Origin: Effrenium voratum
Taxonomy: Eukaryota; Sar; Dinophyceae; Suessiales; Symbiodiniaceae
DNA: 64,000 bases
NCBI GenBank assembly: GCA_963377175.1
Contig: CAUJNA010001424.1
Coordinates: forward strand, 582,501-646,500
Direction of reading: 5' to 3'
The notes beneath the pieces are model-generated. The model was not told the DNA's origin. It saw only the letters and a list, made by a program, of their open reading frames with translations, and searched no databases. Positions 25,751 through 36,209 of the stretch are shown piece after piece. Numbering within the stretch: position 1 is the first letter of the stretch; each line of letters opens with the position of its first letter. The position numbers were made by a program, and so were the translations under genes.

Positions 25751-25992
25751 AACCTTTGCCCATATGTATATAGATTGACACACGAACACGCGTAGTATGG
25801 AAATGTGCGTAATGCGTACGAACAGATGTATGCTGTGCATAAATTGTATCTCTCTGTATTAGATTCATTTATGTATTACAAATAAGCAGACAAATGAACA
25901 AATATGTAAAAGTACATAACTTAGTATATTTTTTATATACACATGGGAATCAACGGCTTGAGGCGCCCGTCACATCTCTCGCTTTTCGTCAG

Positions 25993-26061
25993 GACGTGGC
26001 GGTGCTCCCAGGTCCGCCGGCGGTGGAGAAGAAGAAGGTGTACACATCCATCGCCAGCCGG
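25993..26061 (+). CDS. Isolated coding exon, function unknown
   Basis: After TCGTCAG|G the frame reads DVAVLPGPPAVEKKKVYTSI then ASR and meets a GC donor (CGG|GCTCTC), giving 23 codons in phase 0 at both ends. No family recognised. The next plus-strand exon candidate is about 370 bp downstream. Confidence 0.45.
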
Positions 26062-26427
26062 GCTCTCAGACCCATGGGTCTGTCAGACAGCTTGAGGCTC
26101 GGTACCGGGACCCCCCTAATAATGTGCAGCACAGATCAATTTCGCGGACCCGGGATGGTGCTTCACAGACCTGGGAATGGTTTCTAGGTTATTTTTAATG
26201 CTTTGTTTTTGCCAAGAGCAGGGATGGTTCAGTTCGGCTTGAGTTGAGAACAAGCTTTCCATTGCACTGGGAGCTGTTCGGTGAACATCAGGAATTGACT
26301 TTTCAAGCCCCAAGGCCTCATTCTGGGCTTCATGCGGGGTGTAGCCTTTTTTGTTAATGGAATGACCCCCTTCTTGGTCCGTGAAAACACCCAACTTTCC
26401 CATCACGCTGAACGATTTTTTTTGCAG

Positions 26428-26537
26428 GGCCCGTCGTTTTGGGACGCTCGAGGCTGTGTGGCAGCGCTGGACTTGGCTACCACGAAGCCCGGCGGCAGCT
26501 CGAGTCGGACGTCGCATCGTTGTCGCGGAAGTTGCGA
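26428..26537 (+). CDS. Isolated coding exon, coiled-coil-like, function unknown
   Basis: A T-rich tract ending TTTGCAG|GG precedes it. The frame contains GLGYHEARRQLESDVASLSR followed by KLRWR, with heptad-like Leu/Val/Leu spacing suggesting a short coiled coil. The 3' border is uncertain (GT or GA donor between about 26,525 and 26,540). It could belong with the exon at 25,993. Confidence 0.4.
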
Positions 26538-26539
26538 TG

Positions 26540-28395
26540 GCGAGTCCCTCACTCCTCGAGTTGTTATTTTTGTTTTTTCTCTTTGGGATTGATCCATTTT
26601 CGTGGTAGACATGAAGTTTGGACTTGCTTTGGCCAAACCAATCAGGAAGTGAGCTTTGGGTGGATTGACTGAGGTGGGTGAGTAAATTTACGGCTCTTGC
26701 GGGCGAGTGAGGTGTGGGGTGTGCCAAAAAGCAGAGCACCATTTTGATACCAAAAGGAGCAAGGAAATGCAAGCCACAAGGAACATCAAAAGGATTGGAC
26801 AATCACTAAAATCACTTTTGCAGCTTTGCCGAAGCCCGGCAGTTTCTGCAAAAGAAGAGCGCAATGAGGCCTTGTGAGGGCTAACTTTTGGGGGAAGCAG
26901 GGAGAGGGGAGGGGAAGGATGAGGATAGGTGGTTGAATCCAACGGAAGAAGACCACCCAGCCGCCCAGCTGCCATTCCCGAGGTTCGTGATGAAGTCGGG
27001 GGTCATCATCGCGGCCCTTTGGACCTGAACGGCACCTGGATTGCCCGGCCCGAACTGGGGTCATTGGTGGGGATCAAAATTAAGCCACCAGGAGATGGAC
27101 CGCAGGTAGTCCAAGTTTCCTAGCCCATTTTTGGTACAGATATTTTTGAGCAGCCATTTTGACCATTGAATCGGTCAAAGTCAGCAACTGGCGGGTGGTT
27201 TCCCTTTAACCTACTGCAGCCAGTTCATTGGACCTGACAGCTATGATGTGGTTGGGTGCGAGGCGACACTGCTCGTGAATCGCGACGTCGCTTGAAATTT
27301 AAGCGACGATGGCCACGGGGAGTTCATTTTTTGCCTGGTGGAAGTGGTTTCTTTTGTTGTAGCGGTTTCCACTGATATATGGGTTACGGATGATGAATTC
27401 CATCTCGTTTTGAGAAGCCCAGGCATCCGGTTGTCAGAAGTTGAACATGCCCTGGCCTTTTGATCCAAGCCCCGCCTTCAAGCTGTTGTAATGATCGACG
27501 TAAACTTGGCAACTTCCCTTTAAGCTGAAGGGAAGCCCGGTCATCCAGATAAACGATCACTGGCGCGCTCGCCTGCCAGAAAGCTAAGCTCTCCCCATGA
27601 GGATTCCTCCCTCACGGGAGGTGTCTTAACTCATGCTGACGAGTTGGCAATCGGTGCAGAATGATCGACAGGCCAGAAAAGGGGCATACCCAAGTTCAGC
27701 CCCTTTTGCAACCCATGTTCAAAGGAACAGCGTCCAAATTGGGACCCCATCCAGAGAAATCTCATGGACCTTTGGTTTCATCCCGGCCAGGCTACAAGGC
27801 GTTGTCCCAACCATCCAAACCTCAAAAAGCAGCACCCAAACAACCTCCCCAGACAAACCCCCTCAAAAATTCCAGGTTCTTTCAATCCAAGGACAGTACT
27901 GATCACTGCGCGGTTGACAAAGTCTCAGACGGCGTTGGTGACAGGGAGGACAGGCGGATTTGTGCCTTGGAAAGCACTAGTTGGTCCTCCAATTTGAACC
28001 GCTGGAACGAACTCCTAGTATGAACCCCTGGTATGACCCCTGGGCTGATAGTGTAGTGTTTCATAGTAGTCAGTGATGCGGTAATTATTGCTTCAATATG
28101 CCAGTCTTGGGCCCAACATGGCCATGGATTCAACACAGTTCTGGACGTACACATTCGTCCTTCCATGTGGAGAAATAAAGCTGAACCCTTTTAAGACTTG
28201 GCTTCTAGACTAGGGGTTCCAAGTTCTCTTTCAGAGTCAGAGGCCAAGCCTGGTTGAAAACCCCTGATGAGGCTTCACATCAAGGCTATGTACTTTGGTT
28301 GCACAATGGTATTGAACAAAACACGCACTATGCGAGTGAAACCGAGCGGGTGGGCAACCCTCACTTCCGGCCGGTCCCGCACCGGTTCCGGTCAG
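26540..28395. other. Non-coding stretch
   Basis: No exon could be fixed. A small inverted repeat CGTCGCTT...AAGCGACG with a 7-base loop lies near 27,285-27,308. A weak codon-like stretch at 26,960-27,060 is open on both strands and was left uncalled. Confidence 0.4.
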
Positions 28396-28470
28396 GTTGA
28401 GAAGGAAAATCGCCCCGTGCGGGCGCTGAATAGCCCGCAGGTGTTCTTTGTCAACAAGGAAATCAACAGG
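28396..28470 (+). CDS. Isolated coding exon, function unknown
   Basis: CGGTCAG|G acceptor, then VEKENRPVRALNSPQVFFVN and KEINR, 25 codons in phase 0, ending at a GC donor (AGG|GCATGG). An internal CAG|GTGTTC could be an alternative donor at 28,440. Function not recognised. Confidence 0.45.
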
Positions 28471-29172
28471 GCATGGGTATGCTGCTGCTTTTAAAACATA
28501 TTTTCGAGCCCCCCTGTTGTTCACTGGATACAAAAGAGGTCCAATTCAGTTTGGACAAGATGTTGCTGCCCTTCCCGAAAGTTGCAGACGGGAAACGGAC
28601 GGACGGGAAACTGTCGGAATAAATCGGGCGACACCCAAGGCCATAGACTTTGCCTCGGGAAACACCAGGAAACCAAAATGAGGGTGTGTCTTTGTTGGGG
28701 AGCGTGTTGGTTGGTTTTAGGGTACACCAAAAGGAAACCAAGCTTTTCTTTGGGGGGATCCAACCTTAAAACATGCACACCCAAATGAGAACCAACACAG
28801 ACACCGAACAGAGCCGAAAAAATAGGAAGCCAGTCGGAAGGATAGATTTGACGGCCATGTCTAGCTGAGTGTCCTAGACTTGTCTGTTTCAATCGTCACT
28901 CGTTTATCAATTTGCCGATTCAACTTGCGAGGCCTTCGGGTGGGGTGATGTTGGTTGGAAGTATCATTGGAATTCCGGCATTTCCAGACTTGCACCATTG
29001 GTGGAGGTATGGAAGCCAAACACCCACCATTCTTAGGAACGGAATCTCCTTGTGCACAACGGACCCCCTTTTTGGGTTCCTTCCCTTAATTTGTGGTGTA
29101 GTTTACCGAACAGCGGATCTTCGGAGCACCAAGCCAAAGCCGAAGCGGGTCGTTCCCAACCGAAAGCGGCAG
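28471..29172. other. Intron-like stretch
   Basis: Nothing supportable. The segment lies between two plus-strand exon candidates and has the AAAGGAAACCAA-type repeats common in the non-coding parts of this window. Confidence 0.4.
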
Positions 29173-29234
29173 GTTCGGTGGACATCATTGGTCTCATGGG
29201 CACCTTGAGCTTGGCCATCCGCTTCTATGCGCTG
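29173..29234 (+). CDS. Isolated coding exon with hydrophobic segment
   Basis: GGCAG|GT acceptor, frame SVDIIGLMGTLSLAIRFYAL, then a GC donor (CTG|GCGACT). The segment IIGLMGTLSLAI could be part of a membrane helix. Codon-like sequence KAEAGRSQPKA lies just upstream in the same frame and may extend the exon. No family recognised. Confidence 0.45.
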
Positions 29235-29499
29235 GCGACTGGGATGGGATGGGATGCATCGGATGCGAAGGGAGGGGCGGGCGAAGCGGGAAATTCGCGG
29301 TGCGTCAGGCCCGCTCGTGTTGTTGTTGTTTTTGTTTTTTTCAGCGGAAAGGTATCCTGGTTTGGTTGGCTGGTTGAAGGGGAGATTGAAAGGCCCAGTG
29401 AGTTTCAGTGGGTGATGCGAATCGGGGTGGGAAATATTGGGAGCCCTTTTGGATGACGGCATTTGCATAGAAGCACCCAGTATTGGTGGTCACTGATTA

Positions 29500-29740
29500 A
29501 CGGAGGCGGTGTGAGGTCCCCTCAGTAGTCTCGTTTAGTATATGGCGTAATTAGTTTAGTTCGTATTGGCTTAGAGTTTGTTTAGTATTAGTTTGGCATT
29601 GCTTAGTGCTGCCTTCGTATTGCTTTATGCTAATTAATATCGGTCCTCTTCCTAAGAGTGTTGGTTTCGCATTGCTTAGTGCTGCTTAAATGCTGGTTTA
29701 GTATTGGTTTAGACTTGTTTGAATTAGTTTGGTATTGGTT
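29500..29740. repeat. Degenerate GTTTAGTATTGG-type repeat
   Basis: The region repeats TTTAGTATTGG, GCATTGCTTAGTGCTGC and related variants many times at irregular 10-40 bp intervals. The long repeat GCATTGCTTAGTGCTGC appears twice (about 29,597 and 29,671). No gene is seen. Confidence 0.55.
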
Positions 29741-30474
29741 TGGTATCAGGCTTAGATTAAACACATATTCATTTTGGGGGCGGACTTGTTTCTGGGTTTT
29801 GAATTGAAACAAAAGACAAACAATTGACAAAACAGGGTCACGTTTCCTGGCTGGGCGAAGCAGGGTATGTTGTCCTAGGTTCAAAGTTTTTCACATTGAG
29901 TACCCCTTTAATTTGGGTGGATTGAATCATTCTGGGACAACGTTGGTCTTCTTTTCATCGGAAACACCATTACGTTTGAATGGTTTCTTCGTTTTTTCCC
30001 GGCCGGACCCATTGTTCCAGGCATCATGCAAGTTCTGGGACACGACCGGTTTTGAAAAGAACGATAATAGAAGTAATAGAGCAACCGCAGAACGTAGATC
30101 AGGGGGTGCAGTTTTGTTTGCTCCCATTATTCCATAATTGTTTTCCGCTGGAATAGTGACGTACGGCTGCGGAAGGCCTTCAACTGAATTTTTCACGTGA
30201 GTTCTCTCCACCCAAAAATCCAACCTTGTATAGAGGTTGGAAACCACTCTTGCTTTTTGATGTCCTTCCCTCCCCCCCTCTCCCCCTCCCCCAAATAACT
30301 CCCACTCCTCCCCCCCCAAAAAATCAAAACAAAACACCCAATAACCCCCCTTCCCCCACCCAAAGAAAACAAGTAGAACGAACAAACAAGAGCACAAGAA
30401 GAAGGCTAGAAGACACCCCAGCTTGCCTTCGCCTCCAAAGAACCGTCCCCCGTCTGCTTTGCCTCAGCGGAGAG

Positions 30475-30549
30475 GCCGCCAACAGCTGCGTGGAGATCGT
30501 GGGCGACTCCGTGCCCTCCGCCTGCGCCGCCGCCGGCGCGGGGCTCTCC
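30475..30549 (+). CDS. Isolated coding exon, Ala/Gly-rich
   Basis: After GGAGAG|G the frame reads AANSCVEIVGDSVPSACAAA then GAGLS and meets a GC donor (TCC|GCAGGC), 25 codons in phase 0. It is strongly GC-rich compared with its flanks. An earlier acceptor (CTCAG|C at 30,467) is possible. An A-family element follows about 210 bp downstream. Confidence 0.45.
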
Positions 30550-30762
30550 GCAGGCGCGGGCCATTCGCGGGGCGGGAATCGACTCATTCGCTGGGGCTTG
30601 GGGGAAAAGGAGCCCCGGAAACCAAGGCGCTGGGTGTTTTTTTTCAAGTTCCCTCGATTTTCCAGGTGTTTTAAGGAGTAGCTGGTTTTTCTTTCGAGTT
30701 CCAATTGGCATTTTCCCAGGTGTTTTAAGGAGTCTTTGGGTGTTTGGCTTTGTGCTTTTTGA

Positions 30763-30871
30763 CTAGGTGCCCCAGCAATTGGTGCCCTTTCTCTCCCCTC
30801 TTTTGGTTGGGAGGGTTCCCCTACTAAAAAAGTTGGTGCCCTTAGTCTAATCTCTCTACTGGAGGACCTAG
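30763..30871 (+). mobile_element. A-family element (copy A2)
   Basis: CTAGGTGCCCCAGCAATTGG at the left and TCTCTACTGGAGGACCTAG at the right, with the shared GGGTTCCCCTACTAAAA core. The middle differs from other copies (GTTGGTGCCCTTAGTCTAAT). Confidence 0.75.
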
Positions 30872-31559
30872 TGGAGTTCCTGGCATTTTCCCATGTGTTT
30901 TAAGGAGTCCCAGTTCCTTGAATGAGTATCACAATCAGTCACCAGCTGAACCATGAGTGGTTTCCGTGAAGTGGAGCCCAAGGGGTTCAGTCCCAAAACC
31001 TCTCAATGGATTCCCCACTGAGAAACAGCAAGGTAGAAAGCGGGTTGCTTTGGACCCATGCGTGACCAGATGGGAGTGTCAGTCCAACCATACACTTTTG
31101 GGGACAGGGAAAAACGGATGGGCAGGACGGCCTTTAATCCTAGCAGAAGGGAGCCCATAAAATGCGTTTGTTTGATTGGGGGACCGGGCCCCGTGTTGGA
31201 CGACACACTGATATGTGCATGGGGGAAGTAAGACATGTCGTGGTTGCGCTTGTTTGCATAACATTCCCGGATTGTGCATGACCAGTTCTTAACGTCGAGA
31301 ATCCATGCAAACGGAAGCTGTTGTGAGTTGGCAGGGACTTTCCCCCTGACTATCCGGCTTGTCTTTGCCATGATCGAATCGCCTGGATAGAGAGACCTTC
31401 TGGGTTTGCAACTGGCTTTTCCACCGGCAACAGCTCTACTGGACGACCTTCAAGCCACGTTCGCAGGGATTGAACCCCGAGACCGCCACAAACGCCCGTA
31501 GGCCGCCAACATGGAACCCACCCTGAAATCCCTAAGTAAAAAAAAGAATACTCGTCTTG

Positions 31560-31860
31560 CAGGAACCCCCCCGCCCCCCCCAGGACACCCCCCCCTCTCA
31601 GGAGCCCCCCCTCCCCCAGAACCCCCCCCCTTTCAGGAACCCCCCCCCCCCTGTTTGTGGACGGGCGTCTGATCTGTGGAGGAACCCCCCGAAAGGTTTT
31701 CTTCCGGGTCTTTTGGTCTCGGTTTGAGGCGTCTTCGCCACGGTGGCGCCGGCCATGAACCTCCAGGCATGCGGGACCTGGAGGGAGCTTGGGGGGGGGG
31801 GGGGTTGGTTGGGGTGGGGTCGGGGGGTGCGGCTTGGGGTGGGGTGGGGTGGGGTGTCTC
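31560..31860. repeat. C-rich then G-rich low-complexity tract
   Basis: Left half is AGGAACCCCCC-type units with C runs up to about 10. Right half has a G run followed by GGGGTGGGGT units. Between them (about 31,680-31,790) is a less biased stretch, open on the plus strand (SFGLGLRRLRHGGAGHEPPG) and on the minus strand, that may be an exon but could not be bounded. Confidence 0.6.
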
Positions 31861-32210
31861 TCGTGTTGTTTGTTCTGTATTCTCTGGATGCAACAACTAT
31901 GGTTCCACCAATGGTTGTACTCTTTCGGCACTTTCCGAGTCGGAATCCTGCGGCATCCAACATACATTTCGATGGTCGGTGAGTGGTAAGAACAATCTGC
32001 TTTATACGTGATCAAGTCATAAGTGAGAATCCAACTTTGGTATCACAGACATATTTTTTGGCATCTCCCACAACCATAATCATAAGAATTAAGCTCAGCA
32101 AGTAGACACCTTTGCGAATCCCACTTCGGTTTCACACGGATAAACGTCTCAACCATGTCCAAACAAACATTTGCCCACACTTACTCGCAACACGGGTCCA
32201 ATGTTGGTAT

Positions 32211-32331
32211 ATGGCCGTGGGTCAAAAGCCCGTACCCCCAGTGAATATCCCAATCCCCACTAATAGACTAAAATGGGTGGTGAATTCACCTACCCCAAAA
32301 TGGGATGCCATTGGTTTTGGCCCACAGCCAT
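32211..32331 (-). mobile_element. D-family inverted-repeat element (copy D2)
   Basis: Ends ATGGCCGTGGGTCAAAA and TTTTGGCCCACAGCCAT are 17-bp inverted repeats with two mismatches. The interior has AATCCCCACTAATAGACTAA and CACCTACCCCAAAATGGGAT. A (TA)n tract abuts the right end. Confidence 0.75.
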
Positions 32332-32385
32332 ATATATATATATATATATATTTATGTATCTATGGAATGGGATGTCCAGGCCTCC

Positions 32386-32490
32386 TGCGAAAAAGCGCCG
32401 GGATCCCAAGCGCCACGGGCGGCTGTCGGCGATCGGTTGCGGGCCGGAGTGGGCTCGGCAGCGGGTTCAGGTGGTGGTTGGCGTTTCGGT
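32386..32490 (+). CDS. Possible coding exon, function unknown
   Basis: GC-rich island. The plus frame reads KKRRDPKRHGRLSAIGCGPE then WARQRVQ and ends at a possible GT donor (CAG|GTGGTT). A second plus frame is also open. No homology recognised, and the acceptor is unclear. Confidence 0.3.
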
Positions 32491-32639
32491 AGACAGTTGC
32501 ATGGTTCAGCTGTTTGGTGGCTGGAGTGTTCAACAACGGCTTAGGCCAGTTGTCAAGCTAGGGCTCGGACCCTATTGGGGGGTATGTAATATTGAACGGA
32601 AGCAGGCAAGCCAAGAATTGGGCGAGGGTGTTTGATGTG

Positions 32640-33740
32640 TTTGCCCAGGCTTGAACATTGCCTTGGGCCATGTCTGAGCAAGTGTTTCTTCCAAGGCGAC
32701 ACGACAAAAAAGCGGAAGTGCCTGAGAGTTATTTGGTCGGTTTGTGGCAAGAGGCTTGGCGGGTAGCCTGCTTAGCGGGTAAACAGCCATAGACGCACAG
32801 CTTTCCAGGCCACAAAGGTCCACGCGTTTGTCATCTTCATGTACATAAGTATTTCGAAAACTAGGGGCACTAGATATTCCGGTGCATCAGAGAGGATCCA
32901 TTTCCTATTCCACGTGCACTTATGTTTGATGCGGGTGCAAATTGTGTTTCTTTCGCTTTGAGCTGTGACCAAATGGGAGCCACAGGAGCCGCCACCGGAC
33001 ACTCCTGGCTCTCCTTGCGCGCACGGACTGCATGCCATGCGCACATACTCCAAACACCTGACTGGCATCGTGGGTCCCACGTCATAGGCCAAGAGCTACA
33101 CCATATACCAAATATATGCTTTCATGGCTGTTGGGTTACGAAGCTTTGTACTATAACTTGGTGCGCAACGGTGGATGTTCCATTGGACCCACAAAAGTTC
33201 AACTGTTTGCAGAGGGGCCAACAGCAGCCAATATTATATATATATATGCTTAACATTAAATTATACACGTGTATAATATATATATATATACATGTACATA
33301 TTAGTTTGCATTCAAATCTATGCTCTCCACTTTCCAAAGACACCCCACCATCCGCAGCCCGTAGATTCCATTTCCCGAAACCACGGTAGAGCCATAGTTC
33401 GGGTGATTCCATGTAGTCACCAAGGGAACTCTTGAAAAGCCAGGGTGTGGCGAAACGCCTGGGATCCACTGGTCTGGGCACGGAAGTCCCAATTGCCCGA
33501 GTTTTGAATGTCTCATGTCACTAGGGGCGAAGTCTTATTACTGGCTTACCCCTACTTTTGGTTGCAAAGTACTCCGGAACCAAGGGCCATCAGTAAATGT
33601 AATGACCACAATTTGAAAGGGGGTGATGTAGGGGACCTGAGTTCCAGAGTGGCGGTTTGTTTTTCCGCTCAGGCAAACATGTATAGATGTTGATATATAT
33701 GTATATAATATATATATATATATATATCAATGCGGCACCT
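32640..33740. other. Non-coding stretch with TA tracts
   Basis: No supported gene. TA-rich tracts sit at about 33,232-33,247, 33,278-33,292 and 33,690-33,726. A tail at 33,300-33,500 is open on the minus strand without splice support. Confidence 0.4.
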
Positions 33741-33748
33741 CACTGCAG

Positions 33749-34007
33749 TCGCGGAAGGTTCGCGGAAGGTTTGCGGAAGGAGTTTTTTCTCGCGGAAGCT
33801 CGCGAAAGGGAGCCCGTTTGTTTTGCACATAGTTTGATTTCGGTTGGGAGTTGCTAAGCACGTTTACTAGCAAACCGTACGCACGAATTCCCTCGAGGAA
33901 GCTCCCTTCCTCAGTTTCCAGAAGCAACTTGCCTGCGTAATAGAAACATGCTCGCGGAAGGTACCCTTCACAGCGCGCAAGCCTCGCGGAAGGTTTCGCG
34001 GAAGGGT
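33749..34007. repeat. GCGGAAGG motif cluster
   Basis: GCGGAAGG occurs six times exactly (usually as TCGCGGAAGG) and GCGGAAGC once, all in the same orientation. They form two subclusters (33,749-33,808 and 33,953-34,003) separated by unrelated sequence. Spacing is irregular, so this is not a simple tandem repeat. Confidence 0.7.
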
Positions 34008-34122
34008 CTGATACGTCAATATGCACTAGTTTAAAGGGAATGAGAAACCGCACTCCACGTTCTAATCAACCGCCTCCCTTCCTCGGATCCGTTCATTGAA
34101 ACCGGCCCCCTTCACCGGTCAC

Positions 34123-34213
34123 CGGATCCGTCGGGTTCGATGTGAGGTTCGCCCTTTGGGATCCCGACACCTGGCCGAGCGACCAGAACCTTCGCCAGAG
34201 CGCCACAAAGCAG
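34123..34213 (+). CDS. Possible coding exon, function unknown
   Basis: The frame reads GSVGFDVRFALWDPDTWPSD then QNLRQSATKQ and reaches a GC donor (CAG|GCGAGC). Trp/Asp/Pro content looks like a folded domain. The acceptor is not certain and the minus strand is open too. Confidence 0.35.
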
Positions 34214-34272
34214 GCGAGCTTTTTCTGACTTCCATTTGGTAAATAATATTCTTTTAATTTTCCCCTGTTGGT

Positions 34273-34330
34273 GTTAAAGGGAATCTACCACTACTGGAAT
34301 TATGTTTTTATTTCTTCCAGGGGACTCAAG
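34273..34330 (+). repeat. E-family interspersed repeat (copy E1)
   Basis: Starts around TTAAAGGGAATCTACCACTA, continues CTGGAATTATGTTTTTATTT and ends CTTCCAGGGG. The same sequence with about 15 percent change is at 48,545. The pyrimidine tract plus CAG|G at the end would serve as a 3' splice site. Confidence 0.6.
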
Positions 34331-34353
34331 CAAATGGAGGCTGATCGGAAAAT

Positions 34354-34418
34354 CGGATGGCTTTGGGGGGGTAAAAAGGGGTCTAAGTACCTCGTTAGGT
34401 ATGAAGGGACCCTCTGGG
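34354..34418 (+). mobile_element. B-family element lacking its left end (copy B3)
   Basis: GGATGGCTTTGGGGGGGTAA, GTCTAAGTACCTCGTTAGGT and the right terminus GACCCTCTGGG match B1/B2. The left CCCAGAGGGTC terminus is absent. Confidence 0.65.
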
Positions 34419-34468
34419 TTGAGTCGTTTTGTGGTCCTCGGTTCCTTTGGTTTGTTGCTGGGTCTTAC

Positions 34469-34592
34469 GTCTTCCTGACCTTCCGAGCTTCTGGGCTGTA
34501 TATTTGCTGGCTTTGGAGCCGGTGTCTCAAATCCCGGGCGGAGCGGCGGTTTTTTGACGTGGCCATGAACAGAACCCAGTGATTCCATTTCT
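34469..34592 (-). CDS. Pro-rich coding exon on the minus strand
   Basis: On the minus strand a CTACAG acceptor leads into EMESLGSVHGHVKKPPLRPG, then FETPAPKPANIQPRSSEGQE D, ending in phase 0 at a consensus-like donor GTAAGA. The exon is 124 bp. The upstream intron ends in the C-family element at 34,602, whose terminus GGGGTCAACATT lies six bases before the acceptor AG. Pro/Lys-rich and probably disordered; no family recognised. It is the only well-supported minus exon between 12 and 64 kb. Confidence 0.5.
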
Positions 34593-34601
34593 CTGTAGAA
34601 T

Positions 34602-34725
34602 GTTGACCCCGGATGAATGAACCCATGAAACTATAGGGGGGGAGCCTCCAAAAGTGATGAATCCCCACTAGAACCAGGGGTACCCCCCTTATGTATAAAT
34701 TGGGGTTTATTACTCCGGGGTTGTC
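34602..34725 (-). mobile_element. C-family inverted-repeat element beside an exon (copy C2)
   Basis: Left end TGTTGACCCCGGATGAATGA and right end TGGGGTTTATTACTCCGGGG are imperfect inverted repeats related to C1. The interior carries AATCCCCACTAGAACCAGGG. On the minus strand its end runs into the acceptor of the exon at 34,592. Confidence 0.7.
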
Positions 34726-35709
34726 CTTAGTTAGCAAGCAACCAAGTGAACCACCCTTTAAAAGCCAATAGGACAATTGCTGGTAACTGGGATCCCTGGA
34801 CAATTCGTCTTTGAGTTGGTGGTTTGGATCTGAATTTGAAACCTTCTTGTAGAGGTTAATGAGGATTCTTTTGGGTTTGGACAACATACAGGGAGGTTGC
34901 AAGCGCCCTCCTTTTCTCCTAGGGCAACATCTCAAGATCCACGGACAGGGCTGATTCATCTTGCTCAGGCGTGCAAAGCATGCAAAGCGCAAGTGTCCGT
35001 TGAGCAAGAAACTCCAGGCGTCTGACTGAGTTTGGAACTTGTTTCTACACTGTCGGTTTGGGCCGTTGAGGGACCTACTTTGTTTCACCCTGGCCCGCAA
35101 ACCGCCGCTATAGGAATTTATCATCGAAACAAAAAACAATCGACCTCCCTGCAAGCCCAGGAAATCAGTATCACAGGTTTTGCATTTAAAAATCATTCGC
35201 AGGTCCGACTTCAATGAGGGTCACAGCACACCCCCCCTACGCGCGCGGCAGTGAATTCGAAGCACGGTATTTCCTGAACATAGACACTGAAAATCGGGTT
35301 CAACCATGGCATGTTTGGGGTGCCTTTTGAGCTTTCGTTTTTTGAAAGCGCTACTCAAACGGCGTGGTGGACCCAAGTTTTTCCATCGCACTCTCCACGC
35401 TGCTCGTGGCCAAGCCAACGAACCACCGAGTCGGAGGTACAAACCGCGCGGCTTTTTGGCCCAAGACCCGAGAAACTTGCGGAAATTCCTCATGTCCGGT
35501 GTGTTAGTTATGGCATATTCTGGCATATAGGAATTTGCCCGGATTCTATCTTGTGGGCCCTTTTTGATTTCATGCATGGGGTCAATTTGGGCAAACATCG
35601 TCTATGAAAAGCGCAACTCGCCAGGCTTGTTTTTATTGCTGCTGTACCTCATTTCAGGATTGGCTTTGCGTCGAAGCCGGTTTCCCGGCTTTCCCCAAGG
35701 AAAACCGAC

Positions 35710-35748
35710 CACGCGCTTCGCGCGTTTCGCGCGCTTTTCGCTTTTGAG
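35710..35748. repeat. TTCGCGCG motif cluster
   Basis: Four CGCGC-containing units (CGCGCTTCGCGCGTTTCGCG and onward) in under 40 bp. The surrounding region is open on both strands, so no exon is claimed. Confidence 0.45.
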
Positions 35749-35860
35749 GCGCCGAAGGTTCAGCCGGAAGACCAGGGCTTCACCGTGGTTGCGGATCCTT
35801 GAGGCCAGTAAATAGCCCAAATCGGCCGACGGGAAGCGAGAGTCCCAGATTGAAGCACCA

Positions 35861-35958
35861 ATGGCACCATTCTGGGGTAGGTGCACCACCCATGTTAGTC
35901 TATTTTAGTGGGGATTGGGATGTTCACTGGGGGGTACGGGATTTTGACCCACGGCCAT
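35861..35958 (+). mobile_element. D-family element with reduced left end (copy D3)
   Basis: Right end GGGATTTTGACCCACGGCCAT (21 bp, last 17 match the D2 terminus) and interior CACCACCCATGTTAGTCTAT and AGTGGGGATTGGGATGTTCA match D2 in reverse orientation. The left inverted repeat is truncated to ATGGCACCATTCTGGGGTAG. Confidence 0.65.
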
Positions 35959-36029
35959 TTGACTAATCTGCCAGGTTGACTTGTTAGGGGTCAGTTCGGG
36001 TGTGAAGTTTTTTTTGGTGCGGGGCCTGG

Positions 36030-36200
36030 TTCGCAGTTATGTTGTGCCCTTCGAAGAGTGTGAAACTATTGGAGTCCGTGACTTGGTGAACCAGCACCCC
36101 CCGCAGCATGCAGCATGGAGAGGTTTAATGCCACTGGATCATGCGTTAGACGAGACACAAAGCCCAAGCAGCAACACTGGCCTTTGGGTAATTAAGACCA
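36030..36200 (+). CDS. Weak coding exon candidate
   Basis: The frame PFEECETIGVRDLVNQHPPQ continuing HAAWRGLMPLDHALDE is codon-like and free of repeats, but neither splice site could be fixed. Function unknown. Confidence 0.25.
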
Positions 36201-36209
36201 AACGCTGTC

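Noticed and set aside
29927..30397. 156-codon minus frame
   Set aside because: The Gly/Phe-rich portion is opposite a C-rich tract and there is no coding signature.
35290..35610. Overlapping 70-125 codon frames on both strands
   Set aside because: Neither strand shows splice sites or a recognisable motif; long openness reflects GC composition.
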